Part shown: piece by piece, positions 16,264 to 26,524 of the stretch
How the letters are laid out: every line of letters starts with the position of its first letter
Numbering within the stretch: position 1 is the stretch's first letter
Assembly: GCA_026225055.1 (NCBI GenBank)
Contig: JAMFSA010000179.1
Coordinates: forward strand, 1-64,000
DNA from: Mucilaginibacter xinganensis
Lineage (GTDB): Bacteria; Bacteroidota; Bacteroidia; Sphingobacteriales; Sphingobacteriaceae
Reading direction: 5' to 3'
DNA length: 64,000 bases
Translations under genes and position numbers: made by a program
The notes under the pieces: generated by a model
What the model saw: only the letters and a program-made list of their open reading frames with translations
Databases searched by the model: none
Told to the model about the DNA's origin: nothing

Positions 16264-17343
16264 TCAAGCCGGCTTCCTCTTATTGCTCAAATACTTCCTT
16301 ACCGGTATATCATACAACACCATCACCAAATAAGCTATGCCAATTAATAGCAGCATGGATATTGGTACTATAAAGAATAATTGTGTTGTACCTGGTTTGT
16401 GGCTGCTAAAATAATTGCCGAACATCCAGATAAAAGCATAATGCGTCATGTAAAGCGGGTATGATATCTTGCCGGAGAAAACGCAGATCTTTTTAAAGCC
16501 TTCAGACAATGTAGCGCCTGCACCCAATGCAACGATTAGCGGGAAATAGCATATTACTATAAAAGGCTCACTTAACCAGTTCCATTTTGAAACCGGCGAC
16601 AGGAAGGCCAGCATCAGCAATATGGTAAGGCCGATAAAGCCCAGTTTGTTCTTGATGATCCAGTTGTAACGGTAAACCAGCAGCCCGGCTAAAAATGAAA
16701 AGGCAATGCGCGCGCAGCCATCCCAAAAGGTACCGCCGCTCCAGCCGCCCATCAGCGAGTTTGACCGGTAACATACATAGCAAAGCGCCACGGCTGCAAA
16801 TACAGTTAATACGAACAGGAATCGTTTGCCGATCCTGATCAGCAAAAAAGCATAAAAAATATTGGCCACATACTCCCAAAATAATGACCATGCCGGGGCG
16901 TTGAAACAGAACAGGTTAAAATAACGGTCGGGCATTATAGGCATTGGGATCATTAAAAGAGAACTCAAAAATACCAGCGTGATCTTACCCGCTCCATATG
17001 AACCGGCATAAGTACTGAAGGGATCGAACAAAAAGGTAAGCAGGCACAATACCGAACCCATAATAACCAAAGGATGCAGGCGGATCAGCCTCGATTTAAA
17101 GAATTCCCAGACACCCATTTTGGCAATGCGATCGTCATAAGCGTAGCCGATAACAAAGCCGGATAAGCAGAAAAAGAAATCGACAGCCAGGAAACCATGC
17201 CCAATGAAATTCTGACTATAATCCGAAAATACGATCTCCATAAAATGAAAACACACTACGGATATAGCGGCAACGCCCCTTAAGCCGTCAAGTATTTCGA
17301 AATGTTGTTTTGTTTTAAGGATCTGCGGTGTTGGGTTAGTCAT
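16264..17343 (-). CDS. Acyltransferase family 3 (OafA-like) membrane protein
   Basis: 359 aa from ATG 17343 (MTNPTPQILKTKQHFEILDG); a longer reading from 17427 adds 28 residues without typical features. About ten membrane spans. EILDGLRGVAAISVVCFHF and FLAVDFFFCLSGFVIG are the family signature; the Arg/His residues of the first span are kept. Such enzymes O-acylate surface polysaccharide or cell-wall sugars using acyl-CoA. Substrate unknown. A 114-aa unknown gene lies 100 bp upstream on the same strand. Confidence 0.88.
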   Translation of the reverse strand: MTNPTPQILKTKQHFEILDGLRGVAAISVVCFHFMEIVFSDYSQNFIGHGFLAVDFFFCLSGFVIGYAYDDRIAKMGVWEFFKSRLIRLHPLVIMGSVLCLLTFLFDPFSTYAGSYGAGKITLVFLSSLLMIPMPIMPDRYFNLFCFNAPAWSLFWEYVANIFYAFLLIRIGKRFLFVLTVFAAVALCYVCYRSNSLMGGWSGGTFWDGCARIAFSFLAGLLVYRYNWIIKNKLGFIGLTILLMLAFLSPVSKWNWLSEPFIVICYFPLIVALGAGATLSEGFKKICVFSGKISYPLYMTHYAFIWMFGNYFSSHKPGTTQLFFIVPISMLLLIGIAYLVMVLYDIPVRKYLSNKRKPA

Positions 17344-17445
17344 ATTTCTTATCGCTATCTGCTTAATAATGGATCTTGCCAAGATTACTGAATAATCCCA
17401 TTCCTGACAAATTTTTGAGGAATTCATATTTGTTTGAAGACCACT

Positions 17446-17790
17446 TTAATATATATCTGAATAATCTTGATCCAATATCCACTTATTGGGATTTCTAATT
17501 TCGGTTGATATTTCTCTCTTATATAATTTGAGGCCAAAAGTATATTGCAGGTAAAATATGATCAAATCTTGAGAGCGGAAATCTATTCTAAAAAATTTGT
17601 CGTGTGTTAGTATCTTATATTCTGTATTTGCATCAATTTCAAACTCAACACAAGAAGGCTCAACCCAAACTCTCTTTTTTTCATTTGTACTATTCACAAA
17701 CTCTATATCAATAAGTAAATTCTGATGTTTATAAAGATATGCCAGGCGATATTTAGTAATGGATTCCTTTAGAAAGCTTAATGGTTTCAT
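17446..17790 (-). CDS. Hypothetical protein
   Basis: 114 aa, soluble, no signal peptide. Mixed beta-strand character with many aromatic and charged residues (KKRVWVEPSCVEFEI, FFRIDFRSQDL). I recognise no family. Same strand as the acyltransferase, 102 bp apart, so they could be co-transcribed. Codon composition is AT-rich compared with flanking genes. Probably real; function unknown. Confidence 0.55.
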   Translation of the reverse strand: MKPLSFLKESITKYRLAYLYKHQNLLIDIEFVNSTNEKKRVWVEPSCVEFEIDANTEYKILTHDKFFRIDFRSQDLIIFYLQYTFGLKLYKREISTEIRNPNKWILDQDYSDIY

Positions 17791-17919
17791 TGTTTAATTA
17801 TAAATATGCAGGTAAACTTAGCGATAATGTAATTATAGATAATTCAAACCTCTATTTATTTTAGGATAGATTTTATATACATTGGCACAATAATGGCCCA
17901 CTTAATCTAAAATAGATAC

Positions 17920-18741
17920 ATGAATACTGGCGCTGATCAACATAAAGCAAAAAAAATAGGCCTGGCCCTATCGGGCGGGGGAATTAGAGGTGTATCGCAT
18001 TTAGGCGTGATGCAGGCGCTGATAGATCGTGGGATAGAGTTTTCGCACATATCGGGTACAAGTGCCGGGGCAATTGGCGCTGCTTTTTATGCCGCTGGTT
18101 ATGCGCCTAAGGAGATCTTACAGATCATAAAAGATGCCAAGTTGCTTAAAATGCTACGGCCTGCGTTCGGTAGCAGTGGGTTGTTGTCTATTTTAAATGC
18201 AAGATTTTTGATCGAGAAATATATCCCGCATAATTCATTTGCTCAGCTTAAAACACGCGTTACCATTTCTTCGGTTGATTTGGGCGAGGGCCGCCTGGTT
18301 TACTTTACTGAAGGTGAGCTTGATATAGCGGTACTGGCCTCCTGCTGTTTGCCGGGTATTTTTAAACCCATTATTATTAACGGACATATGTATGTTGATG
18401 GTGGTATACTCAACAACTTCCCGGTTGAACCTTTGATAGGCAATTGCGACCTGATCATCGGTTCATCATGCAACCATTTGCCGGTAGTTACCGAGATAAA
18501 ATCCTTCGGTAGTTTGGTAGATAGGGCCGCTATGATCGCCATCAACTCCAGCCTTAATACCCATAAAATGCTGTGCGACGTAGTTATTGAGCCCCACGGA
18601 CTGGGTGGCTACGGCATATTCGATACCGATGCCGCCGACGAAATTTATATGATTGGCTATGAAGAAGGATTAAGGACTATTGAGGGTAATGAAAAGATAA
18701 AAGACGTACTATCGGCACAAAATAAAAAGGCATCGGCTTAA
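17920..18741 (+). CDS. Patatin-like phospholipase
   Basis: 273 aa, cytoplasmic or membrane-associated. Oxyanion loop GGGIRG (residues 17-22), nucleophile elbow GTSAG with Ser48, and DGG with Asp160 form the Ser-Asp dyad of patatins. Size and motifs are near RssA/YlbK-type bacterial patatins that hydrolyse acyl esters in phospholipids. The stop codon falls inside a hairpin (18728-18760; GGCTTAA/TTAAGCC core) without a T-run. Confidence 0.9.
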   Translation: MNTGADQHKAKKIGLALSGGGIRGVSHLGVMQALIDRGIEFSHISGTSAGAIGAAFYAAGYAPKEILQIIKDAKLLKMLRPAFGSSGLLSILNARFLIEKYIPHNSFAQLKTRVTISSVDLGEGRLVYFTEGELDIAVLASCCLPGIFKPIIINGHMYVDGGILNNFPVEPLIGNCDLIIGSSCNHLPVVTEIKSFGSLVDRAAMIAINSSLNTHKMLCDVVIEPHGLGGYGIFDTDAADEIYMIGYEEGLRTIEGNEKIKDVLSAQNKKASA

Positions 18742-18774
18742 ATGATTTAAGCCAATGCCTATAATTCTCTCAGC

Positions 18775-18856
18775 GCGTCATTGCTGTACGAAGCAATCCC
18801 CGATTAGCAGGTTCGCCCTGTATAGTTTGGGATTGCTTCGTACCTCGCAATGACGC
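18775..18856. repeat. Inverted-repeat element, TCATTGC...GAAGCAATCCC family
   Basis: Left arm GCGTCATTGC plus GTACGAAGCAATCCC is mirrored at the right edge as GGGATTGCTTCGTAC and GCAATGACGC. A related copy is at 34801-34893. No coding sequence. Confidence 0.75.
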
Positions 18857-18887
18857 TTTGTTATAATAGGTCTTGTATTAATATAGC

Positions 18888-19361
18888 CTATTTAAAATGC
18901 GCGCGGATGAACCATGCCATACCTTCGTGGGTTTCCATCAGTCCGGTTAAAAAGTCGCTGGTGCCGGCGTCATTAAAATCATTGGCAATTGGGTTAATGT
19001 TGCCGCGGATAAATTCAATAATGCTTTCATGGTCTTCCAGTAATTCTTTCAGAAAGCTAAAGCTGTCGTTTTTGTCAGCACCCTTTTCGGTTAAATGCGT
19101 CAGTTGTAAAAACTGGGTAAGTGTAGCAGGGGCATAGTGGCCAATTTTGCGGATACGCTCGGCAACGCTATCCATTATATCGTCTAATTGTTCATATTGG
19201 CTTTCAAAAAATAAGTGCATAGTATGAAAGTCAGGGCCTTCCACATTCCAGTGCGCGTTTCTGGTTTTAGTGTACAGAATAAATTCATCAGCCAGTAATT
19301 TGGTCAATTGTTCTGAAACAGCTTTCCTGTTTTCTTCAGAAATTCCGATGTTCGTTTTCAT
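18888..19361 (-). CDS. dps: Dps-family DNA-protection ferritin
   Basis: 157 aa, the normal size for Dps. NAHWNVEGPDFHTMH and the following D/E-rich helix (LDDIMDSVAERI) hold the conserved His, Asp and Glu of the inter-subunit ferroxidase site. It forms dodecamers that oxidise ferrous iron with peroxide and shield DNA in starvation. A -7-like TACCTTTA lies at 19386-19393 on this strand. A second iron store, ferritin, is at 53742. Confidence 0.92.
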   Translation of the reverse strand: MKTNIGISEENRKAVSEQLTKLLADEFILYTKTRNAHWNVEGPDFHTMHLFFESQYEQLDDIMDSVAERIRKIGHYAPATLTQFLQLTHLTEKGADKNDSFSFLKELLEDHESIIEFIRGNINPIANDFNDAGTSDFLTGLMETHEGMAWFIRAHFK

Positions 19362-19557
19362 GGTGTGGTTTTTGTTTTATTAGTATAAAGGTATTGCTTT
19401 TATTGTTACGATATTGTAAAACAAATTCATCATAAAACTGATTCTCTCCATCAGATAAAAAATAATTAAAATTTAATTATGGAATCTAAGCCCGCTTTGC
19501 ATCCTGTAGTTATAATTGTTTATTAATATTAAAAAAACATCTAAAACCTTGGATTTT

Positions 19558-22500
19558 ATGCCTTCACCCTATCTAAGATCACTTAAAATAATGCTGATAG
19601 CGGGCTTGCTGTTTCTTATTACAAATGCCCGGGCACAGAATAAATATGAAACTATCAGCAGTCGAATCGATTCCCTCGCGGGCATAGGCCTACCTAAATC
19701 GGCCCTCAAAGAAGTAGACGAGCTGGAAAAGCTGGCCCGGCAGAATAAAAATACCCCCCAGCAAATTAAGGCGGTTATTTACCGCATGACTTTCCAGTCG
19801 TATCTGGAAGAAGATGCTTATCCGGCTATCATCAGCAGGTTAAGAAGAGATGTGCGTGAGGCTAAATATCCGGCGAAGCCTGTATTACAATCCTTACTGG
19901 CCGAAATGTACTGGAAATATTACGACCAGAACCGCTATCGCTTTACCCAGCGCAGCCAACTGCTAAAACCCGATACCGATTTTAATAAATGGGACCTTAA
20001 AACCATCATAGCCGAAACAAGCAGTTTATACAAGCAGTCGCTGGCGGATGCTAAGCAAGAGCAGGCTACACCCATTACCGTGCTTGACGGTGTATTACAA
20101 GGTGATACTTCCACCCGTTACCTGCGCCCAACATTATATGACCTGCTGGTACAGCGGGCCTTCGATTTTTATTTGAGCGATGAACCTGCCCTCACCAAAC
20201 CTAAATTGCCATTCTCGCTGAATGATCCCGCGTTTTTTGGTGATAGTCGCGCGTTTGTTGCTTTACCTGTTAAAACTACCGATACATCATCTACCTATTA
20301 CCAGGGAATAAAATATTTACAGCAGGCCACCACCTTTCACCTGCAAATGCACCAGGATGAGGCGGTGGCCGATATCGACTTGCAGCGCCTGAAGTTTTTA
20401 TATGGTAAATCGTACGTAAATCATAAGGATTCGTTGTATTTATCAGCATTAAAACAAATAGCGGTAACATTTGCTAAAAAACCAATAAGCGCTGAAGCTT
20501 TGGTGTTGCAAGGCCAATACTACCAGGGTTTAGACAGCCTTTCCATCGCCTATAATTACTTTAAACAAGCGGTTGCAGCGTACCCGCAAAGTTTGGGCGG
20601 TAAAAATGCGGCTACGCTAATGAAAGGTATCGAACAAAAGGAAATATCGGCAACGGTTGAGAATATCAATACACCCGGTAAACCCTTACTGGCTTTGCTG
20701 ACCTACAAAAATATTACCTCGGCTAACGTGCTTATTTACCGGTTATCATCGGCACAATTACAGGACTACAATACAGGCGATACCCTCAGCACTTTACCCC
20801 AATATCGCATCAATTTATTAAAGAAACTTAAACCGGTACAAAGCCAGGATTTGAAGTGGACCGATCCCGGTGATTTTCGCAGGCATTCGGCAGAGTTTAA
20901 GCTGGATGCGCTGTCGCCGGGCAATTATGTGTTGCTGATTAAAGATGGTGCATCAGATGAGGAAACATTAACCGGGCTGACGGATTTCAGGGTAAGCAAT
21001 ATAGCCTATACAGCCAGGAAGAACCCTGATGATAATCTGGAGCTCCGTGTGATGGACAGGGAAACAGGTAAGCCATTAAACGGCGTACAGGTTTCAATAA
21101 ATGCCAAAGTTTCTGCTTATGATGATAAAGTCAAAAACACATACTGGACAGATCTGAACGACAGCGGCAATACAGATAAGAATGGCAAATTCATCTCCAC
21201 TAAATACGCGCAAAAGAATGGTTTATCTATCAAATTTATTCTTAAAGGAGATACTTTAAGCGAGCAGTCGAAATATATAAATGGTGCAGAGGATAAAACT
21301 GACGATGATGACGATCCTGAAGATAAGACCGTATTATTTACCGACAGGCAGATCTATCGCCCGGGGCAAACCATTTATTTTAAGGGCCTGCAACTGCAAA
21401 TTTTGAAAGGCAAAAGCAAAATAATGCCGGGTAAGGCGGAGGAAGTTGATTTTATGGATGTGAACAACAAACAGGTAAGTTCATTAAAATTAACAACCAA
21501 TGAGTTTGGCTCATTTAACGGTAGCTTTATTATCCCTCAAACCATGCTGAATGGCACTGTGCGCTTGCAAACTGCCGATGGTGATATTAATGTACAGGTA
21601 GAAGAATATAAACGCCCAACCTTCCAGGTAGAGTTTTCGCCAGTAAAGGAAAGTTATAAGCTTAATGATTCGGTAACGGTTAAGGGCAAAGTAACGGCGT
21701 TTTCGGGATATGGATTATCGCAGGCTAGGGTGGCTTATCATATCACCAGATCGCAAAGCTACAGGTTTATTCCCTACAAGCGTGGTGTGCCATACAGGTA
21801 TAATTACAACGGACAAACGGCTGAAATAAAGGTTGATACCATATTAACTGATAACCAGGGTAATTATACCATAAAATTTAAAGCCATACCCGGCGAGAGT
21901 GCAAGCGTGGAGAATTACATCTACACCATAAATTCCGATGTTACTGACGAAAGTGACGAAACACATTCGGGGCAAACCACGGTAACTATAGGCAATAATG
22001 ATATCAAAATTATCGATAATATACCCGCCCGGCAGTTTGCAAAAGATACTTATAAGGTGCCTGTGGGGATTAGCAACCTAAATAATCAGCCCGAAAACGG
22101 GGCGATAAAGGTAGAGATATATGCCCTCAAAAATCCTGATCAACTGTTTATTAACAGGCTATGGACTACTCCGGATAAATATCTTTTAAGCAAAACTGAT
22201 TTTAAAGCCACTTTCCCTAATTATGCTTACAGCGATGAAGACAATGAAACCAACTGGCCGCGTGCGCAACTCGTTAGCAGTGTGAATTTAAAAACTGATA
22301 CCGGTAAGCAGGATAGTATCAGCCTCGATCAGCTCAGGAAACAGGCATCTGGTATTTACCAGGTGGTAATAAGCGCGCGGAACGAAAAAGGCGATACTAC
22401 TTCTATTACAAAATATGTAACCCTTATGGCTGATCCGCCAAAGGCAACCAATACAAATGAATGGGTAATTCCTTTATTAAATTCGGTAAAACCCGGTAGC

Positions 22501-25500
22501 AATGCCGAGTTTTTAGTCGGACTGAATGAAAAGATAAATGTGTTGATGGAGTATTACAGCGGAGCAAAGCTCATCTCATCAAAATGGATAACTGTTGATA
22601 AAAGGCAGCAAAGCGTAAAAGTGCCGGTAGGGGTTGCTGATAAAAATCCAGCGGTTCAGTTCCTGACCGTTTATCATAACCGGATCTACAGCAGTTATGA
22701 AAAAATATATTTGGTAAACCCTGATAATAACCTGAAGATCAAATTCCTCACCTTTAATAACAAGTTGGAGCCCGGCCAGGCTGAGCAATGGAAACTACAG
22801 GTAAGCGGTGCGAACAATGAGAAACTGGCAACTGAAATGGTTGCATCGCTATATGATGCCTCATTAGATGATATTACAGCGGGGCAAAACTGGAGCCATG
22901 CGCTGGATCCTCAGCAAAAATATCAACCTAACTATTTCGCGTGGAATAGCTATGACTTTGTAAATGCTATAAATACCAACCCAATAAGCTATGCTAATTT
23001 TAATTATAGCACCATAAACCGCGATTATGAACAGCTAAACCTTTTTGGTTACGATTATTATGGGAGTTACAATAATGGTTACCGCCAATATCAGCAAAGA
23101 TTACAGGCAGATAAGCAATTGAGGGAAGACTATTTGCAAAATGCCCAACTGATAAAGAATGGCTATGATATAAGCGGGTATGTTAGAGATAGTGGTGGCC
23201 CGGGATTGGCGGGTGTTTCCATAAATATTAAAGGTACAAGTATAGGTACAACAACAAACTCTGTAGGCTATTTTAAAATACGAGTGCCAGTTAATGCGAC
23301 AGTTGTGTTCACTTATGTTGGTTATGTAAAACAGGAAATAACCACTTCGAAAAGCGAGAACTTAAATGTAAGATTGTTGCAAGACGGACACGGATTAAAT
23401 GAAGTGGTAGTGGTTGGCTATGGGATACAAAAAAGGAGTGGTGCGCCAGGAGGGGCTGTTAATGTTATGATACGCGGCATTAATTCCCCGGTCCAGATGC
23501 GTGAAATTGTAACTGCACCCGGCGCTAAATTTAATAAAGATTTACTTATAGCGTTAAACGGTAAAGTTGCAGGTGTACAAGTAGTAAATGATTATGGCGA
23601 ACAGGCTTATAAAACTGATACATCAGAATTCAAAGCCAGCCCGTACAAACTGAAACAACCTATCATCCGCAAAAATTTTAATGAAACGGCTTTCTTTTAC
23701 CCGCAATTACGTACCAATGATAAAGGTGAGATACTAATAGACTTTACCATCCCGCAATCGCTCACTAAATGGCGTTTCGAGGCCTTTGCGCATACGCATC
23801 AATTGCAAACCGGCTATATAGAAAATGAGATAGTCACCCAAAAACAACTGAGTATAATTGCCAATATGCCGCGTTTTTTGCGGGAGGGTGATACGCTTAC
23901 CGTATCAGCAAGGTTAGCTAACTTAACAGCTGGTGAACTGAAAGGGAAAGTAACTATACAATTGTTTAATGCCTTAACCGTGCAGCCGGTTAGCTTATTG
24001 CTGAACGGGGCAGATAGCACACAACAGGTCGCGATAGGGGCGAACACCAACAAAGGCATATCTTTTAAACTGGTTATTCCGCAAGGCTTGGACGCACTAA
24101 CCTATCGCATTATTGCCGATGCCGGTAATTATAGCGATGGCGAGGAAAACACGCTGCCTGTTTTACCAAACCGCATGCTGGTAACCGAATCAATGCCGAT
24201 GATGGTGAGGGCAGGGCAAACCCGCGATTATACTTTTGATAAACTGATCAACAACACCAGCACCACCCTGAAAAGTAAAACATTAACGCTGGAATATACC
24301 CAGAACCCGGCGTGGTATGCGGTACAGGCCTTGCCGTATATGATGGAATTTCCGTATGAGTGCTCGGAGCAGGTATTTAGTCGTTATTATGCCAATAGCT
24401 TGGCTACCAGTTTGGTGAACCATATGCCGGTGATAAAGCGGGTATTCGATCAATGGAAGAGTAGCAACAGCACTGAGCTTTTATCTAATCTTGAGAAGAA
24501 CCAGGACCTGAAATCGACGTTACTGGAAGAGACACCATGGTTACAGGATGCCACCAGCGAATCGGAACAAAAGAAACGCATTGCATTGCTGTTCGACCTT
24601 AATAAAATGAGCAATGAGATGCAGTTGAATTTAGATAAGCTGCAAAAAAGGCAATTACCCGATGGCGGTTTTACCTGGTTTGGCGGCAATGAGGCCGATC
24701 GCTATATCACCCAGCATATCGTAGCCGGGATGGGGCAGCTGTTCCACCTCAACATCGCTACAGAAAAAGACCAGGAGCTGAAAGAGATCAGTGACAAGGC
24801 GATCCAATACCTCGATGACCAATTATTAACTGATGATAAGGCAGCCAGGAAATTACCAAAATATGAAACCCGTGGATTGGGTTCGACAGAGATACATGCC
24901 TGGTATGCCCTTAGTTATTACAGTGGCAAGCAAATGAGCGCGGCAGTAAAAAGCGCCTTTACCAACTATTTAAGCCGTGCCGAAAAACAATGGGTATCGC
25001 AAAGTATCTATCAACAGGGCTTAATTGCTTTAACTATGCAGCGTAATGACAAACCATTAGTAGCGCAGGCTATTATTAAATCGCTGAAAGAAACCGCGCA
25101 GCAATCGGATGACTTGGGGATGTATTGGGCACGAAATACTTATGGTTATTTCTGGTATCAATCGCCAATTGAAACACAAAGTTTGATGATTGAGTTGTTT
25201 ACCGAAGTTGGTAATAACCAAAAATCAGTTGAAGAAATGAAGATCTGGTTGCTGCGCAGCAAACAAACCAGCGACTGGAAAACCACCAAAGCAACCGCCG
25301 CCGCCTGCTATGCTTTGCTAATGAAACAGGAGGATTGGCTATCGCCTGATGCAACTTCAGCAATTACATTAGGAGGTAAGTCGCTTGAAGAATTAAAGCC
25401 CGATATTAAAGCAGATGCCGGCACAGGCTACATTAAAACCAGCTGGGCCGATGAGCAAATAAAGCCTGCTTATGGTAAGGTTGAGATAAAGAACAACGGT

Positions 25501-26007
25501 AAATCCATCAGCTGGGGAGCGTTGCACTGGCAATATCTGGAACAGTTGGATAAGATAACACCATCAACAACAGATATTCATCTCGACAGGAAATATTTTA
25601 TTGTTAAACAAACAGATGGCGGCCCGGTGCTTACCGCGGTTGATGCGCAGCATCAACCCAAAACAGGCGACTTACTTAAGGTGGTCGTATATTTAAATTC
25701 GGGCCGTGATTTTGAGTATGTGCAGTTAAAAGATATGCGCCCCGCAGGTACCGAACCTGTAGATGCACTATCGGCCTACAAATACCAGGATGGCCTGTAC
25801 TATTACCAGGTAACAAAGGATGTAGCTACCAACTTTTTCATCAGCTATTTGAAAAAAGGGAACTATGTGTTTGAATACCAGTTGCGCGTTGCTCAACCGG
25901 GTAATTTTTCAACCGGGATAGCCATTGTACAAAGTATGTATGCCCCTGAATTTAACGCGCATAGCGAGGGCAAAAGGATAATATTTACAGGTCAAAAGGC
26001 GTTTTAA
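19558..26007 (+). CDS. Bacterial alpha-2-macroglobulin with CarboxypepD/SusC-plug-like insert
   Basis: 2149 aa from ATG 19558 (signal peptide, cleavage near ARAQ); an upstream TTG at 19516 is less likely. Order: helical N-terminal region; macroglobulin MG2 domain with TDRQIYRPGQTIYFKG (about residue 593); further MG domains; a CarboxypepD-regulatory-like domain (about 1201-1276); EVVVVGYG (1282-1289) and a TonB-plug-like ALNGKVAGVQV (about 1332-1342); then the alpha-2-macroglobulin domain (about 1380-1440), and the thioester domain with CSEQ (Cys1602). CxEQ is the usual bacterial thioester motif, so protease trapping is likely retained. It would act at the periplasm or surface. No PBP1C gene is adjacent, unlike many A2M loci. 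Confidence 0.92.
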   Translation: MPSPYLRSLKIMLIAGLLFLITNARAQNKYETISSRIDSLAGIGLPKSALKEVDELEKLARQNKNTPQQIKAVIYRMTFQSYLEEDAYPAIISRLRRDVREAKYPAKPVLQSLLAEMYWKYYDQNRYRFTQRSQLLKPDTDFNKWDLKTIIAETSSLYKQSLADAKQEQATPITVLDGVLQGDTSTRYLRPTLYDLLVQRAFDFYLSDEPALTKPKLPFSLNDPAFFGDSRAFVALPVKTTDTSSTYYQGIKYLQQATTFHLQMHQDEAVADIDLQRLKFLYGKSYVNHKDSLYLSALKQIAVTFAKKPISAEALVLQGQYYQGLDSLSIAYNYFKQAVAAYPQSLGGKNAATLMKGIEQKEISATVENINTPGKPLLALLTYKNITSANVLIYRLSSAQLQDYNTGDTLSTLPQYRINLLKKLKPVQSQDLKWTDPGDFRRHSAEFKLDALSPGNYVLLIKDGASDEETLTGLTDFRVSNIAYTARKNPDDNLELRVMDRETGKPLNGVQVSINAKVSAYDDKVKNTYWTDLNDSGNTDKNGKFISTKYAQKNGLSIKFILKGDTLSEQSKYINGAEDKTDDDDDPEDKTVLFTDRQIYRPGQTIYFKGLQLQILKGKSKIMPGKAEEVDFMDVNNKQVSSLKLTTNEFGSFNGSFIIPQTMLNGTVRLQTADGDINVQVEEYKRPTFQVEFSPVKESYKLNDSVTVKGKVTAFSGYGLSQARVAYHITRSQSYRFIPYKRGVPYRYNYNGQTAEIKVDTILTDNQGNYTIKFKAIPGESASVENYIYTINSDVTDESDETHSGQTTVTIGNNDIKIIDNIPARQFAKDTYKVPVGISNLNNQPENGAIKVEIYALKNPDQLFINRLWTTPDKYLLSKTDFKATFPNYAYSDEDNETNWPRAQLVSSVNLKTDTGKQDSISLDQLRKQASGIYQVVISARNEKGDTTSITKYVTLMADPPKATNTNEWVIPLLNSVKPGSNAEFLVGLNEKINVLMEYYSGAKLISSKWITVDKRQQSVKVPVGVADKNPAVQFLTVYHNRIYSSYEKIYLVNPDNNLKIKFLTFNNKLEPGQAEQWKLQVSGANNEKLATEMVASLYDASLDDITAGQNWSHALDPQQKYQPNYFAWNSYDFVNAINTNPISYANFNYSTINRDYEQLNLFGYDYYGSYNNGYRQYQQRLQADKQLREDYLQNAQLIKNGYDISGYVRDSGGPGLAGVSINIKGTSIGTTTNSVGYFKIRVPVNATVVFTYVGYVKQEITTSKSENLNVRLLQDGHGLNEVVVVGYGIQKRSGAPGGAVNVMIRGINSPVQMREIVTAPGAKFNKDLLIALNGKVAGVQVVNDYGEQAYKTDTSEFKASPYKLKQPIIRKNFNETAFFYPQLRTNDKGEILIDFTIPQSLTKWRFEAFAHTHQLQTGYIENEIVTQKQLSIIANMPRFLREGDTLTVSARLANLTAGELKGKVTIQLFNALTVQPVSLLLNGADSTQQVAIGANTNKGISFKLVIPQGLDALTYRIIADAGNYSDGEENTLPVLPNRMLVTESMPMMVRAGQTRDYTFDKLINNTSTTLKSKTLTLEYTQNPAWYAVQALPYMMEFPYECSEQVFSRYYANSLATSLVNHMPVIKRVFDQWKSSNSTELLSNLEKNQDLKSTLLEETPWLQDATSESEQKKRIALLFDLNKMSNEMQLNLDKLQKRQLPDGGFTWFGGNEADRYITQHIVAGMGQLFHLNIATEKDQELKEISDKAIQYLDDQLLTDDKAARKLPKYETRGLGSTEIHAWYALSYYSGKQMSAAVKSAFTNYLSRAEKQWVSQSIYQQGLIALTMQRNDKPLVAQAIIKSLKETAQQSDDLGMYWARNTYGYFWYQSPIETQSLMIELFTEVGNNQKSVEEMKIWLLRSKQTSDWKTTKATAAACYALLMKQEDWLSPDATSAITLGGKSLEELKPDIKADAGTGYIKTSWADEQIKPAYGKVEIKNNGKSISWGALHWQYLEQLDKITPSTTDIHLDRKYFIVKQTDGGPVLTAVDAQHQPKTGDLLKVVVYLNSGRDFEYVQLKDMRPAGTEPVDALSAYKYQDGLYYYQVTKDVATNFFISYLKKGNYVFEYQLRVAQPGNFSTGIAIVQSMYAPEFNAHSEGKRIIFTGQKAF

Positions 26008-26020
26008 TGTATATTAATCT

Positions 26021-26080
26021 TCACCCTCTTTGTCGCTTGGCGACAGAGAGGGTCGACAAACGTAGTGAAGTCGGGGTGAG
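26021..26080. repeat. Repeat element, GACCCTCTTT/GGTGAG family
   Basis: ACCCTCTTTGTCGC pairs with GCGACAGAGAGGGT, and a tail CGTAGTGAAGTCGGGGTGAG follows. Relatives are at 41653-41793, 50781-50930 and 54355-54413. Confidence 0.65.
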
Positions 26081-26131
26081 TAAACCCCACCAATGCAAGC
26101 AAAAAAGAGAGAATAAGAGTAGCAATTTTTA

Positions 26132-26163
26132 TTTATGATGATTGGTAAACATTTTTAACTTTG
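26132..26163 (+). promoter_or_regulatory. Bacteroidota-type promoter
   Basis: TTTA (26132-26135), 20-nt spacer, then a perfect TAnnTTTG box TAACTTTG (26156-26163). Transcription would start near 26170, 20 nt before ATG 26190. Confidence 0.55.
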
Positions 26164-26189
26164 TATCTTTATACTACTAAGGAATAATA

Positions 26190-26423
26190 ATGAAAAAAGC
26201 GGGCATTTTGATAATGATCATAGCAATCATAGGGATGATTGTATTTGGTGTTGTTTTCTATCACGGAAAAACTGACAACGTAGTGGATTCTGATGGTTTT
26301 TGGGCTTATGTATACGGAGCTAATTCAGTACCATGGCTTGTATATAGCGGCGGTGTTATTTTCCTGATGGGTATGCTGATGTTTATATCATCATGGGAGC
26401 AGCCAAGCGCCCGCTATAAATAA
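26190..26423 (+). CDS. Small two-span membrane protein, unknown
   Basis: 77 aa. Two hydrophobic helices (about residues 4-25 and 49-68) with a short extracytoplasmic loop of charged and Tyr/Trp-rich residues between them. AAGGA lies upstream of the ATG and a good promoter precedes it. Same direction as the DoxX gene 101 bp downstream. No family recognised. Confidence 0.6.
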   Translation: MKKAGILIMIIAIIGMIVFGVVFYHGKTDNVVDSDGFWAYVYGANSVPWLVYSGGVIFLMGMLMFISSWEQPSARYK

Positions 26424-26510
26424 GAGGCCCACACCCGGTTTTTTAGCCAGGTGCGAACCCCTTAGTACTACGTCTGCCTTAATTGATTTAGATTATAAAC
26501 AGTTAAATAA

Positions 26511-26519
26511 AAAGGAGGT
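26511..26519 (+). promoter_or_regulatory. Perfect Shine-Dalgarno sequence for doxX
   Basis: AAAGGAGGT is a complete anti-SD match 5 nt before ATG 26525. Bacteroidota rarely use such sites, so it stands out here. Confidence 0.6.
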
Positions 26520-26524
26520 ATGCT

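Noticed and set aside
24361..24372. Loss of the thioester in the A2M protein (no GCGEQ)
   Set aside because: Bacterial A2M proteins commonly use CxEQ; CSEQ keeps the Cys and Gln needed.
22561..24400. A TonB-dependent SusC receptor
   Set aside because: Only the plug-like motifs are present, in one frame with macroglobulin domains and without a beta-barrel.
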